Shown: positions 23,251-36,000 of the stretch, in pieces | How positions within the stretch are numbered: the first letter of the stretch is position 1 | Layout of the letters: each line of letters begins with the position of its first letter | Assembly: GCF_905220565.1 (NCBI RefSeq) | Contig: NC_059405.1 | Location: 868,001-932,000 of the forward strand | From: Melitaea cinxia | Lineage: Eukaryota; Arthropoda; Insecta; Lepidoptera; Nymphalidae | Length of the DNA: 64,000 nt | Direction of reading: 5' to 3' | Notes under the pieces: model-generated | What the model saw: the letters and a program-made list of their open reading frames with translations, nothing else | The model's database searches: none | Told to the model about the DNA's origin: nothing | Position numbers and translations under genes: made by a program

Positions 23251-24354
23251 ATTTGGTAATATCTTGCATAAAATACAGCGTCAAGCAAGATATTACCGAA
23301 TTTAAACCTTTTATTTTTCGTATATTTATTATCTGTTGAGTATCAAACAGGCCAAGTTAATTTAATGATTCGTAAGCAAACCGAACCATTTCTGGATAGC
23401 AACCGCAATAATGTGACTGTCATCGATTTCTGACTTGAAACTAATGGAAGACTCAATTAGCTCAAGTTGATCGCTTACGTCATTAAAAGCAAAACTCGAA
23501 AACGGTTGGACCAATTATAATCGTTTATTTAAAGGAAATTGGGCAGAAAATTTCAGAATATGTAAATATTATTTCATTCAGACAGGACATTCTGTTGGGT
23601 CAGCTAGTTAAAATTATAACAAAAACGTGTAAAAAACACACACACAAACATATTAAATCAACCTTTTTCGTCTCTACGAAAATAACAAAACCTCTTTCGG
23701 TCAGCTCTAATGTCGTTAAACGTACTATTTTAAGGCAATGGTCATATCTGACAAAGTCCTAACCTAAACTAACCTTTTTGGTAGTCTTTGATATTCTCAG
23801 TCTCTTTAGACAAAAATAAAACATAACAAACCAATTTCGCAGCACAAGTGTCGCTTGACGTATCATTTTAAGGTACTGGTCAGATCGAATTACCATAAAA
23901 CTCATTTAGACCGGGATGCGTACAGCCGCAGTGCGTCCGACTCCGCAATTTCCGTTTCACTTCCTCCGTAATCATGTGGGCAGAATATTCTAGAATATAT
24001 TGTACTAGGTTTTTATCTATATAACCTATGTTAGTCTATCTAGTCTGATATTTGTTTGGGAATGGGTTGTTTAGTTGTGTATGTCGGAGTTTAGTTCGGA
24101 GAAATTAAACATGATCGATATATTATACAAATTATGGTTTTCCGTTTTAAGCTTATTTAGCTTATTTTCGTGAATGTGTATAAGTTTTAACAATTATGAA
24201 TAAAAGTTACTTTGTTTTTTATTCGTAAGTAGTCCGATGACAGCGATAAAGAAAATTTGGATCTTATGATGAGAAACCTAGATCTCATATAAAACATCAA
24301 ATAACACTGAGTTTTTAGAGCTAAGTTTGTTCAAAAATCAATTTTGTACCTTCG

Positions 24355-24402
24355 CTTCAACCTGCAATATCCCACTGCTGGGCATAGGCCTTGTACCCAC
24401 TG
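24355..24402 (-). mobile_element. SINE family C, 3'-end fragment
   Basis: TGCAATATCCCACTGCTGGG followed by CATAGGCCTTGTACCC is the reversed tail. Confidence 0.6.
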
Positions 24403-25021
24403 GGTGATGTTTGGGTGTCTCTAGGGTTTGTATATCCAACCAAACTCATCATCATCATCATCATAATCATAAGTGTACCTTATTTTTATTACGCATAAAT
24501 AAGAACGACATAAATTATTATTTCTCTAATTGACAAAAGTTAAAATGGTTTGTTATAAATCTTAAGTCGTCAGAAAAATAAAAAAATAAAGAAGCCCAAC
24601 ATGGCAGCGTAAGATTTGCGAAATTCAACCTATGCACCAAAATTGTGTTTGTAATGGGGTGGTATTAAACGAGTTTTCGACAGTTCATAATCTCATGAGA
24701 CACGTTGGAAGCAGTATGATATAAAATTTGAAATATTGCGAAATAAGTTTAGATGATTTGTCTTCTGTACGACAAATTCGTCAATTTTATATAACTTTTT
24801 CAAACCCCAAAGGACTTAAGCATAATGAACCTTAGTAGGAACGAGAAAATGACTCATTTGGGAAATCAATGAAAATGTTATTAAACAGCAATTCACTTGG
24901 AATACATACATTACTTGGTATACATTGCGATTAAGTTATTATTTATTTTATCATTACAAGCTAGTTTTTTTACAACTAACATGTAATGGTTGATTTTAAT
25001 TACTAAAATTTGGGCCTTATG

Positions 25022-25175
25022 CTTTTTTTTAATACAATGATAGGCTTGCGTTTGACCACTATTTCACCTGATGATAAGTGAAAATGCGGTCTAAGATGGA
25101 GCACGCTTACGTAGAAGTAACCTATTCACTCGCGACTTAAATATCCCCAGGTTATAGTTTCTCGGAAACACAAGG
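25022..25175 (-). mobile_element. LINE 3'-end fragment, same family as 10517-11736
   Basis: TTTGACCACTATTTCACCTG, AATGCGGTCTAAGATGGAGC and CTATTCACTCGCGACTTAA align with 10550-10680. Confidence 0.65.
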
Positions 25176-26069
25176 ATATTTCAAAGGTATAGTAACAGTG
25201 AGTTATACAAAATTATAAAACCTTATAAACCAACCGAGGCTCTCACAAACCAAAAAATCATCCTCTTTTCTGACTGAACATTTTTTTTAATTGTCTGAAC
25301 AAAGAACTAATCTAGAAATAATTAAAGTGAAGAAAGAAACTTTAAATGTCTGGCTGAATACATAACTGAAATTTCCGAAACATACAGATTATTTAAATAA
25401 TACTTCTTCAACGCTGAGAATAAGATACATTTTTAAGACTAATTTAGTATTTAAAAACTCAGTAAAACTTAAAAAGAGTCTGAAACAGAGGAGTGAATTA
25501 TTTAGCTCACAATTTTCAAAAGAAACAACGGTGTCAAAGATATCATCCCCACACTAGTACACATTCGTCTTACATGCACACGCCTACACGAACACACATT
25601 CACCTTTACATGTCGTGCACACACCTCTAAATACAATGGATAAGATTGAACATAACTGTTTACTTTTTTAACATAATGCTTAGTTATATATTTCATAATA
25701 ATTAATTTGTTCATATCAGTGTGATCTTATTTTGTCTATATTCATACTTTATATTGTAGCACACTATTGTATTATAACGCTGTTGGGTTGCCTAGTAAAA
25801 TAAATAAATTAATAAAGATAGATGGACGTACAGGCCAATAGAGGAGCTTAAGTTATAGTAACCCATTATAATTGTATGAGTGGGTACTAAAAGGATTTCT
25901 AAATTAACGGCGACATAAATCAAAAAATACAACACGTAAATAAAGCAATAAAATGTAAAAAGCATCTGTGTTATTATTTATTACCTAAAATTTAATATAC
26001 ATGTACGTAGAACAAATATACTCGTACGTATCCATATGGTTATAATTTTTTCACTAGAATTAGAGATAG

Positions 26070-26135
26070 TACAGAGAAGGAAATATCCTGCTCAAAATCT
26101 AGAGAAGTACCTCGACCTTATACGAGTAGAAGACC
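26070..26135 (+). mobile_element. SINE family A, left part, interrupted by SINE B
   Basis: It carries AAATATCCTGCTCAAAATCT and ACCTCGACCTTA, then breaks at the 12-bp target duplication GAGTAGAAGACC (26124-26135). Confidence 0.7.
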
Positions 26136-26365
26136 ATCATCATCATCATCATCATCATCATCACAGCAGTCTTTCGCAGTCCACAACTAGACATAGGCCT
26201 TCACAAGTTCACGCCGAAAATGGTTATCCACTCATCGGTCGGCTCTTTAGTTCCAAGGTAGTAGTGGAACTGTGCTATCCCTTAGTCGCCGCTTACGACA
26301 CCCACGGGAAGAGAGGGGGTGGCTATATTCTTTGATGCCGTAACCACACAGCATATGTAAAAGTA
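26136..26365 (-). mobile_element. SINE family B inserted in SINE A, with 12-bp target-site duplication
   Basis: Minus-oriented SINE B: the (ATC)n at its left edge is its (GAT)n tail, and CCGTAACCACACAGCA at the right is its head. GAGTAGAAGACC flanks it at 26124-26135 and 26366-26377. It is internally shortened compared with the full copies. Confidence 0.85.
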
Positions 26366-26377
26366 GAGTAGAAGACC

Positions 26378-26565
26378 AGAGCTAAATAATACTGTTTTCA
26401 AGCAGTGTTGCGTTCCTGTGGTGAGTAAGGTGACCAGAGCTCCTAGGCGGGGGACTAACTGGTGGTAGGGTCGGTAACGCACTTGTGATGACGTTGTTGT
26501 TGCAGTCGTCTGTAAGATAAGGTAATTATAGGCTTACCATCGGATAAGCTTGCATACAGACCTTG
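26378..26565 (+). mobile_element. SINE family A, right part, interrupted by SINE B
   Basis: It continues with AGCTAAATAATACTGTTTTC, the GTGAGTAAGGTGACCAGAGC block and a degraded tail (GCTTACCATCGGATAAGC). Confidence 0.7.
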
Positions 26566-26579
26566 TTATATATAAAAAA

Positions 26580-29180
26580 TATAAACAATCTTTGTTATGT
26601 AAAGAAAAAGTATCATTATTTAACTGAATGTAACAAACAGTTGTTTTCTGTATAAGAAAATATACATACGACAATAATTACTTCAATGATTTAGGTATGA
26701 TTTAGAACTCCGTCTCCATAAGTTGGGTCTTAACTGTGCCTCCAAAATGAGTCAACAAGTTATATTTTTTATAATTCTAATATATTATACAGTGTAAAGA
26801 AATAATAAAAATTCTAAGGTTATTGGCGTGTATTCTCTTTAATAAGTCATCAAACACAAACCAATCATGTAAATTAAAAACTAATGGGGATATAGAACAG
26901 GCCCTTGTGGAATACCCGTCGCTTAAGATTTCCAATGAAAAGTATCGTCATTTGTAAGGAACTATTTACTTAAGATTGTATAGGCGAATTTTGTTGATTT
27001 AGAAATTCGTTCGTTACTTGAAACAGAAATAAGGTCTTTTATAAGAAAATTTATTTTAAAGTATTCCTTAAATATTTATTGTGCTGTCACATAAATTCAG
27101 TATAACTTTAGGTATAACTAGCTTTACCCCGCGATTTCACACGCATTAATTTGAAAAAATAGCCTATAGCCTTTTTCGATAAAGGGGCTAACACTGAAAG
27201 ATTTTTTCAAATCGGCCCAGTAGTTCCTGAGATTTGCGCGTTCAACCAAACACAAAAAAACTCTTTAGCTTTATAATATTAGTATAGATTCGTTAGTACT
27301 GCTTTCTAACCCAACTTTTTGCCGACGTTCGCGTTTCCTAACATGTCCTAAGCATTTTTTAGTTTTAGTACAAATATAATATTCACTTTTAGTCTAGATG
27401 TAGATCCTTGAAACTCTTAACGATATGATGAGCACTGCATGTAACAGTATATTCCCATGGCAATATTAAATACCTTATAAAAATTGTCATTTTATGTGCA
27501 GTGAAACAGCGTATTAGATTCAACTTCAAAACTAAGATTTCCTATACATTACAAAATATCTTCCTGTAGAGACTACCCATTGTTAATAATCTCAACTGTT
27601 ATTACTCCTGGTTGAAAATCAAAGTAATTTATTGAGTAAAATACTCTCTCATCGCTCATACGTTTGACACTTTTACAAAAATGTCACTTTTTAAATATAA
27701 TTAAAATATTTTAGTAGGAGATTCGAATTAGAGACAAACTTCACTCATTTGCTTAATGGATAAAAGTTATTTCATATTTATTTTAGTATATTAGAAAAAA
27801 TCGTGCAAGGTCGAAAAATTTCTTTCCGGGCTATATTGAATTCGAAATTGAAAAACTAATTTGTATTTAAAAATTTACCTACGTGTTTAAAGAATAAATT
27901 TAATACCTTCCGACAGTATGAAGTCTTTAGGAAATGTAAAGGTTGTTTATTCTATCTTTTTTCTGGCATAACTACTGGGTTGGCACGTATTAGCAGCGTT
28001 AAAATATAAATTGTACATGAAAATGACGCTGTTTTATTGTGAATACACTTGGCTGCTAAAAGTCTCAAAGGCCTGGCTAGGAATTTTCCAGCCAACATTT
28101 TCACGATTTCTCATTAATACACTACAGAAGATAATTATCTAATTTTTATCCATTAAGCAGATGGGTTATGATCAGGTCTAGTTCGAATTTTAGAATATAT
28201 ATTTTTCATAATATGAGTATGGCTTGAAACTCTCTGTCATCATTTTATAAAGCTTAAACTAAGACCACGTCAGTATACGTAAAATAACAGTTAAAATTGT
28301 ATATGCAGTAATATTATATATTGCAGTCCAACACAAAGCTAGTTACTAAACCCTCACATTGAACATAGTAATTGAAATAAACGTCTTAGCATGATTTCTA
28401 AAAGTAGGACAGATTTTCTTAAAAGAGTCGCGTTTCAATTTGTAGAGATCCTAAAAAAGGGGAGCAGAGATTTATTGTTGAGAGCTATTAAAAATCTGTT
28501 CGTTTCGAGGCCGAAAAATGTTAATGAAAGTATAAATATTCAGACTTTTATATAGTTAAAACATAGTCGACAGTAAAATGTATTGAAGAAAAATAGGTAT
28601 ACCTTTTTTGTCTTATAAATTAAAAAGAAAAATAATTTGAAGTGTGTTTCTTTAATTCACATTCTATAACAATAACTATAAATTGATTAATTTGTTTATT
28701 GAAAAGAACACCTTTGTAATTTTTATACAAAAACACAAAATTAACTTAAATTTAAGGTACTTTTCTTTTTATATGGTGTGTTATCAACAATCAAAGATAG
28801 AGAAAAAAAACAAAGGGTAATCAACATTTTCTTTATTAAGATCAACGTAAGTAAAGAGAAATATAAAAATTCAACTCACGTTAAACCTTCGATCATTGAA
28901 AAAATCTTCTAATATTTGACTTGATCCCGGTGGAATTTGCGTTAAATTAAGGGCAATTACCTCAACAGCGAAGTTCTTCAAGCATAATTTAGATTTATTG
29001 CATGGGCTTGTAAACCAAGAACTTAAATTGAGGCCTTAGAAGTGGCTTAAGAACTTTGCTTATATATCTGTAAACATCGAAACGGAATATAAATTCTTCG
29101 CAAGTTCAAATGAGATTGGGTGTTCGGGTTTTGTCCACTTTTATTCTTCTTTGAATCACGTGTAATAAATGTTGAAATAT
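26580..29180. other. Region upstream of the TMEM272-like gene
   Basis: It holds one retroelement fragment (27112) and otherwise nothing recognised. Promoter and 5' UTR exons of the gene probably lie here or further upstream, but no initiator or TATA arrangement stands out. Confidence 0.4.
27112..27296 (+). mobile_element. RTE-like retroelement fragment
   Basis: ACTAGCTTTACCCCGCGATT, AATCGGCCCAGTAGTTCCTG and TTTATAATATTAGTATAGAT follow the usual order of such 3' ends. Confidence 0.5.
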
Positions 29181-29191
29181 ATTCGTTACAG

Positions 29192-29255
29192 ATTCCGCAC
29201 AACATCATTTTAATGGAGCGAATTTAACATTTGAAAGCTAACGAAAATAAGCATA
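29192..29255 (+). other. Presumed 5' UTR of the TMEM272-like gene
   Basis: These 64 bases lie between a plausible acceptor (TTCGTTACAG ending 29191) and the ATG. They contain an in-frame TGA 22 bases before the start codon. Whether transcription begins here or in an upstream exon cannot be told from the sequence. Confidence 0.4.
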
Positions 29256-30084
29256 ATGCTGCACAGAACATCTTCTTCACGGCGACGTCGAGCGTCGAGA
29301 AGTGCCGCGACTTCTCCTCAAACTAGATCTCCAAGACCATCAGCACAGTCTTCTCGCCGAGCTTCTCTTGCAACTACAGAAACTGATGACGAACTTGAAC
29401 AACCACCACAAAGAAGTCCAAGAGCGAGTCTAGCGCCTGATGCAGCATTGGAAACCTACCACCGAAGTCCCCGACATTCCTTAGTACCAGAAACTAGATC
29501 TCCTAGAAACTCTATAACACCAGAAACAGCATTATCTAGGAATACTTTGGCACCTACTAGGAATAATTTAAGTGTTGAACAAACTTATGGATCAAGATTA
29601 AGCTTAAATCCTCAGGATTTCAATAGAAGTCCCAGAAATAGTATAACACCGGATATGTCTGCTAGAAGTCCTAGAAGAAGCTTAGTTCCGGATGGAATGT
29701 CATGGAATCAACCGAGGAATTCTTTAGTTCCAGATGTTGGACGTAGTCCTCGTCATTCCGTTGCCAACATACAAATCGATCCGGCTCGGACGCAAAAGGA
29801 ACTAAGACCGAGTCCTAGGACTAGTCCTAGAGGAAGCGTAGTGCCGGAAATATTAAAAAAAGAATGCCCAGATTTAAACAGGAGTCCAAGAGGTTCACTG
29901 ATTCCAGACTCCCAAAGAAGTCCGAGGGGAAGCATCGCTCCTTCCGAAAGAAGTGCAAGGGGAAGTCTAGTAGCTGGCGATATTGAAGCTGCAAGAATAA
30001 GTCCTAGAGGCAGTTTGACTTTAACTTTTCAAGAGCCATTAGTATCCAGAGAACGACGTGCTAGCGAAGATAGTCAAAGCGCCG
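29256..30084 (+). CDS. Coding exon 1: SPR-repeat N-terminal region (residues 1-276)
   Basis: This long exon ends in the donor G|GTGAGT at 30085. It encodes a basic tail whose best repeat copies start at residues 53, 70, 81, 124, 137, 163, 209 and 221, with weaker copies around 93, 112, 151, 189, 232 and 248. The consensus is R-S-P-R-x-S-[LIV]-x-P-[DE]. There is no cysteine except one near residue 204 and no hydrophobic segment. Codon use is less AT-rich than the flanks. The last G is the first base of a Gly codon completed in exon 2. A possible 3' splice site (TTACAG) ends at 29191, so the 5' UTR may begin in an upstream exon that I could not locate. Confidence 0.92.
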
Positions 30085-33000
30085 GTGAGTTAAACTTATT
30101 GCATACGTAATTTAAAAAAAAGTAATGTGTGTCTATATTTTTCGAGGATGATAATGTAAAATATTTAATTTTTAGTTGCAAACCACATCCATATTCGTTT
30201 TTTTTTGATATAAGGATAGGAGGAGATTGTAGTGCGTATAATGAATAATTTTATTTACACAGGTACTAGAGGACGCGTATCTCCATATCGAGCGTCATTA
30301 GGAGGTCGGCAGAGTGGAGCTGGTGCTCTATCTGACACGGGGTCTCGAAGAGCTTCCAGTTCTGTTAGTCAAGTATGTCATACTATACTAAAAATATGTA
30401 TTTTTCGTAACAGTATTTCTTAAAAATATATATAACTCATTTCAAAGAAATAAATGAAAGTACTAATCAACGAATACTTACTAGGAAAAGGTCTTTACAG
30501 AATAAGTACTTCATTCAATATCCACTTTTGTAATTCAGGATATTTCGAACGGACTTGCTTTGAATTTCTTGCAAAAAGATGAGATGAAAACTCAGGCGTA
30601 ATTGCCTTTCTTTATATTTCGGCAATTACAAATGGAAAAATGTGAAATCATTTTTTAAGTTCTAAATCTTAACAATAAGTGTAATGTGACTGATAAAGTG
30701 GTCGTTCTAAAATTTAAGATAAAACTACAAGCCATTTTACAGTGTTTTTGGAGTAGTTGCAATGATTGTTTGTTGAACGATTTGGTTTCACTGTAATGTT
30801 AGTTTTAAGTTTTTATGCATAAATAAATAAATAAACTTGACGTCACCTATAATACTGAGGTATACGTACATACGTTAAAGTAAAAATAGTATTAGTAAAT
30901 TATAATGCTTTTTTATATTACTAGGTCGGCAAACAAGCTTACGGCTCACTTGATGGTGAGCGATTACCGTAGCTTATAGACGTTTGCAAAACCAGGAGCA
31001 TCGCAAGTGCGTTGCCTACCCTATCCCCAATTCCTCCTAGGAGCTCTTGTCACCTTACTCACTGACAGGAACACAACACTGATTGAACAGTATCGAGCTG
31101 ACTATAAAATATATAAAACTATCCAAAATTAAAATGGATCCAATTTTTGCTAAATCAGGTATCTGGAGATGAACAGCGAAGACTGTGCGGAGAACAGGCA
31201 AAGTACAGCGAAAGAAGTGGTCTAGGATTGGGAGTCAGTCTCACCACGTATGGCTCTGTCGCTTATCAGCTCAAAGATGCGAACATGGAAGCTACCAGCA
31301 CAATTGACTTCGTTTGCAGAGCTGCTAAGATCATGAATAGAACTAGTAAGTACAGCTTACAATTGTATCATCATCATCATCTAGCCTATCGCAGTACACT
31401 GCTGGACATAGGCCTCCACCAATTCGTGCCATAAATGGCGTGAACTCATGTGTTTTGCTCATAGTCACCACGCTGGGCAGGCGGGTTGGTGACCGCAGGG
31501 CTGGCTTTGTCGCACCGAAGACGCAATACAATTGTATTCTTTCTTCAATTAAAAAGTTAAAAAAAATCGTAATATATTAATAAAAGTGGAAATGACATTC
31601 ACTAACGTGTTTTTCAAAGAATGTTGTGATATCTTTCACAGCCATACGTACCAACGCTAATATAGATTTGATATTGTGTGTTAATTATACTGTTACGTAT
31701 CGAATTAAACTAAAATTTTACTATAAATTATAGAAAACAATTACTTTTTTAATCTAGTTTTCAAGAAACTTTTTTTATCCATACTCATATTGTTGTAAAC
31801 ATACTGTTTGCCACGAATTTCGCTTTTTTACTTACTGGTAAGTGACCTAAGAGTAAGTATTATACATATAATACCAAATAATACTCAGGGCTATCACGTG
31901 TAAATCTTTTAGATATATACATATTTGGCGGTGTGTGGAGGGAACAGGGCGTGAAGAATCACCTCCGCCATCGAAAAGGGAGGATCCTCCACCAGACGGG
32001 TGTTGTGTCTGGCGGGCTAACGCCCCAACGGTTGTTGTCGGGATCTTGTATATATACTTAATTACTTTGAAAACTCTGATAGCGCGATGTAGCATACGTC
32101 AGTTTTTCTCTAATTACGTAGTTTCGTAGTCGTTCGTATTTCGCGTGATAGATGTCGCCACACATATATTGTGGATTGTGTAGACATTTTGTTGAGAAAC
32201 AAACAGGTAGTATAATTATAAACTAGCTGACCCGACAAACGTTGTATTGCCGCTAAACGCTATTAAAAATAGGGGTTGGTGGTAAAAGGGTGACAATTTA
32301 GGGTTGTATGTGTTTTTCAATGCCAAATCATAATAAAATAAAAATATAAAATTTTGTCAAAAAAATTGAGAAATAATATATGAGGAACCCTTATCATTCA
32401 AGGGTATAAAAAATAGATGCTAGCCGATTCTTAGACCTATGCATATTGCATACAAAATTTTCCCCTTTCAGAGGAGTTTGTTTTCCCCTTTCAGAGGAGT
32501 TTGTTTTCCCCTTTCAGAGGAGTTTGGTAACAAACACCGCGACGCGAGAAGTTTATATATATATAAATAGATTACATTCAGATATCGTCGTAGGATTACT
32601 TGAATATACTATTTGTTTCATATTTATTTCTTGTAAGAAAATTATTACCATTATTACATTTTAAATGTAGACAGCAGACAAAAGCCAATAATGGCATTAA
32701 AGTTAAATTAAATTAAGAAAAAGAGAAAAAGAAATACAAAAGTGATAAAAATATTATAATATATTTATAAGGCAATCAATCAAATAGGTGTTTTCTTTTC
32801 ATAATAATGTTATGATTTCCAATTACTTTTATAAATTTTTACTTATTCTCTCAGCTCTCCTCGGTAATTGAATTGGAAAAGGATTCCGAATAGGATTAGA
32901 GTTGCGAAAAATTGTCTTAGAAAATTGACAGTGAGATTTTGTAATGTCATTGCTAATTTAAGAAATAATTGATTAAAATGTCATCACAGTTGACAACATA

Positions 33001-36000
33001 GTTGGTAGCACTCCTTCAATTTTTTTTTTTTTTTGGGATAGAAGATAGTCTAGAATGTCTTTTCTCAAGTTCAATCAACCTAACTTTGTACCAAGTTTCA
33101 TTAAAATTCGTTTAGGATTTTTATGTGAAAGCGTAACAGACCGAGTCACTTTCAAATTTATAATATTAATATGCACACTACAAGCATCCTTACTTGAAGT
33201 CCTAAGGTTTTAAGAATCATTGCCTATCTTACTCACCACGGGGGCGCAATACTCTTGAGAGCAATACCATTTAGATATGATCTTCTGTAAAGTTGAGGTA
33301 ATTTCCCAGTCTGTCTGAGTGATTACATGTTATTAGCATTTATCACATCCAAAACCCAATCTACAAGCGCTCACGTGACTGAGATGAAAGGTAGACTGTG
33401 TTAATTTCCGCAAATACCGGAAGTGCCTTAGAATCACGTCTTTGAAGTTTAATAGTTTTCAAACTTTATGAGTAAATCTTCTATATAAACTTTAACTGAA
33501 GTTATGGACAAGTAACGTTTATTTATTTTGTTTTTTTATCAAAAATCAATGTATTGCAGAGTTTTACAAGTGTTGCTTGCCCATTTTCATTTTTAAGTTT
33601 CTTATTAAGTGCTTTTTTAAGTAAAACTTCTTTACCCAAGCTTGATTTGGGGAGTAAGCTGGTGAATGCGTGACGAGAGCGTTACGAAAAGTGTGATCGG
33701 GTGAGGCGAATTGAAGTTGAAAGGGAGATATAAGTCAGTGAAGATAGGAAAAGAGAGTTACGTTTCGTATATTACTGTAGGGGCGACCAAAAACATTTAA
33801 ACTTAAGTCGTGTGGTCTAAAGCACACTCGTTTTTTTTTACTCACATATAATTATGTTCTAAAATGTTCTAAAAGTATTATTTTGTATTTCTCATTGTTA
33901 AAATTTAAACTTCAAATATCTTAGTCTGACTTGGAATTCATTTAAATTCAGGTGAATTGGTTTTTTATATTTATATTTGCAGTACCATAATTGTTTCGAA
34001 ATTGCTTTTAAATAATAAGTTAATTAAACCTTATATATTTAAAAAATTAAAATTAGCGTGCAGGTGATTGGAGGTAGCAAAATATAAATTTGTTAAATAC
34101 ATTTTTGTATTCTATTAAAAAATATAAAACGATCATCAAAAAAAAAAACTCTGCTTATATTCTACGGTTGGCACAACCGTAGAATATAAGCAGAGTTTTT
34201 TTTTCTTTACCCATTCTGGTAGGCAAAAGGAACTATGCCCATACAGCCAAATCTTCAGTAGAAGTTTTAATTGATATGAAATGAAAATGAAATTTAATGA
34301 GATGAAATGAAATGAAACCTAACAAAACTTCAACAATCAATCAAATCATTAAATCTGATATTGAAACAAATTAGTAGCTTCTTTTTAGAAATATACGTAT
34401 TTGCATGAATCATAAAAACTTTTATGAATTTTTTTAGTAAAAACTTCATGGTTGGTTTTTCTTTTTAATAGACATTATTTTGACAGTTGGGAAAGAGAAC
34501 GCACGAGTTCGGGAAAGGTAAAAAAAAGCACGAGTATGTAATAGCCCACATCCCGAACATTATACGTCCGTGCAATACGCCACTTTTTGAGCAACTGTAT
34601 TAAAAAGTAACTCTATGACTTGTAGCTGTATCAGTTAGACACAAATAATTTCACAACGTCACTTTGGATAGAAAAGATAGAGTGAAGATTGTTCGGAATG
34701 TTCGAGAATCCGACCTTAATTAAAAATTTGGGGACAAAATATAATTTAATATGTAATTTTTTTTCCTGTTAATGCAATGCAGTTTGATATAAATTTATTT
34801 ATATTAATTTCTATTGCAGTTGTGATGACCGTATGCCTGGGCCTCCTGTCAACTTTACCTGTGGTTATGCTGATAATGGGTATGTAATTCTATAATTTTA
34901 TTTACGTAATATTTGTTTATTAATATTAATAAATAAATGTTTCAAAACAAAATCACAGTTTCGAAAGTTTGTTTATCTGCCACTCCCATTTTTGTAGTTT
35001 ACTCCTTCAAAAATGATATAAGGCTTGAAAAAACACGAGGAGCGAAATTGTGTTAAATAGTAACGCTGAGATTTGCTTGAGTGGCGTTGTACTATGCAAT
35101 GTCTCTTGCGAGAAAGAGATCAGTATATTTTATCAAGGTAATTATTTTTAAGAAGTAAACTCCTGTCGCGTGTCGGAGTTAACTCATATACTTTTTTTAA
35201 ACGAACAGATAAGTATTTATAGCTTTAGAATAGCCACAGATGCGCGTCTTACTAAAGTAATAAAGAGAAGTTAATGATCGGATAAAGGAGTCGAAGGGAG
35301 TCTCTTAATCGTTTTTCGATTTTAAATGTAAATTATTAGAGATAATTCAAAAAATACTAACCTTTTTATTAAAAGAAGGATAAGCAAAGTTGGTACACCC
35401 AGTAAAAAGTTACAACGTAATACATATGAAAAAGTATATACAGTCCCATTGAGAACCTCCTCATTTTTGTAGTCGGTTAGCTACTGAACTTCATCTAAGC
35501 ACTTGCTAGACGTACCAGACTTTTTTCCATCGGAAATCAAGAAAGACTTGTCATTTACTTCATTGATGAAGGTACAAAGAAGCAATCTTTATGGTGCCAT
35601 AGAATTATGTAACTTAATTTAGAAGTAGCAGCTGTTATAAGTACGCCATAACGTCATTACGTGACTGGCGTGGAATTGGCAATACTGCTTTTAACACTTT
35701 GTTTACTTGCGCTAAGTTTCTTACATATTCAGACCGCGTGAACGAGCGGAAGAATTCTTTTAGCGTTTTATGTAAATTTTACGCTATTCGCTACAGGATA
35801 TTACTGTATGCATGTCATCGTCTTCCTGCCCTTATCCCACTTATGTAAGGTCGGCACAACATGTTTTCCTCTTCCATTCCTCTCTATTATTCGTCACTTC
35901 AGCGCTTACTCCTTTCTTTCTCATATCCTCACTCACACAATCCATCCATCCTTTTTTTGGTCTGCCGATCGCTCTTCGTCCTTCGACATTCATTCTTATT

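Larger units (their letters stand above)
22214..24970. other. AT-rich intergenic DNA with minor repeats
   Basis: Contains repeat G (23085) and a SINE C tail (24355); otherwise no ORF or structure that I can support. Confidence 0.45.

Noticed and set aside
26036..26335. 99-codon ORF with a poly-His run
   Set aside because: The His run is the (ATC)n tail of a SINE B copy and the rest is SINE sequence.
29753..29935. 60-codon minus-strand ORF
   Set aside because: Antisense shadow of the SPR repeats in exon 1.
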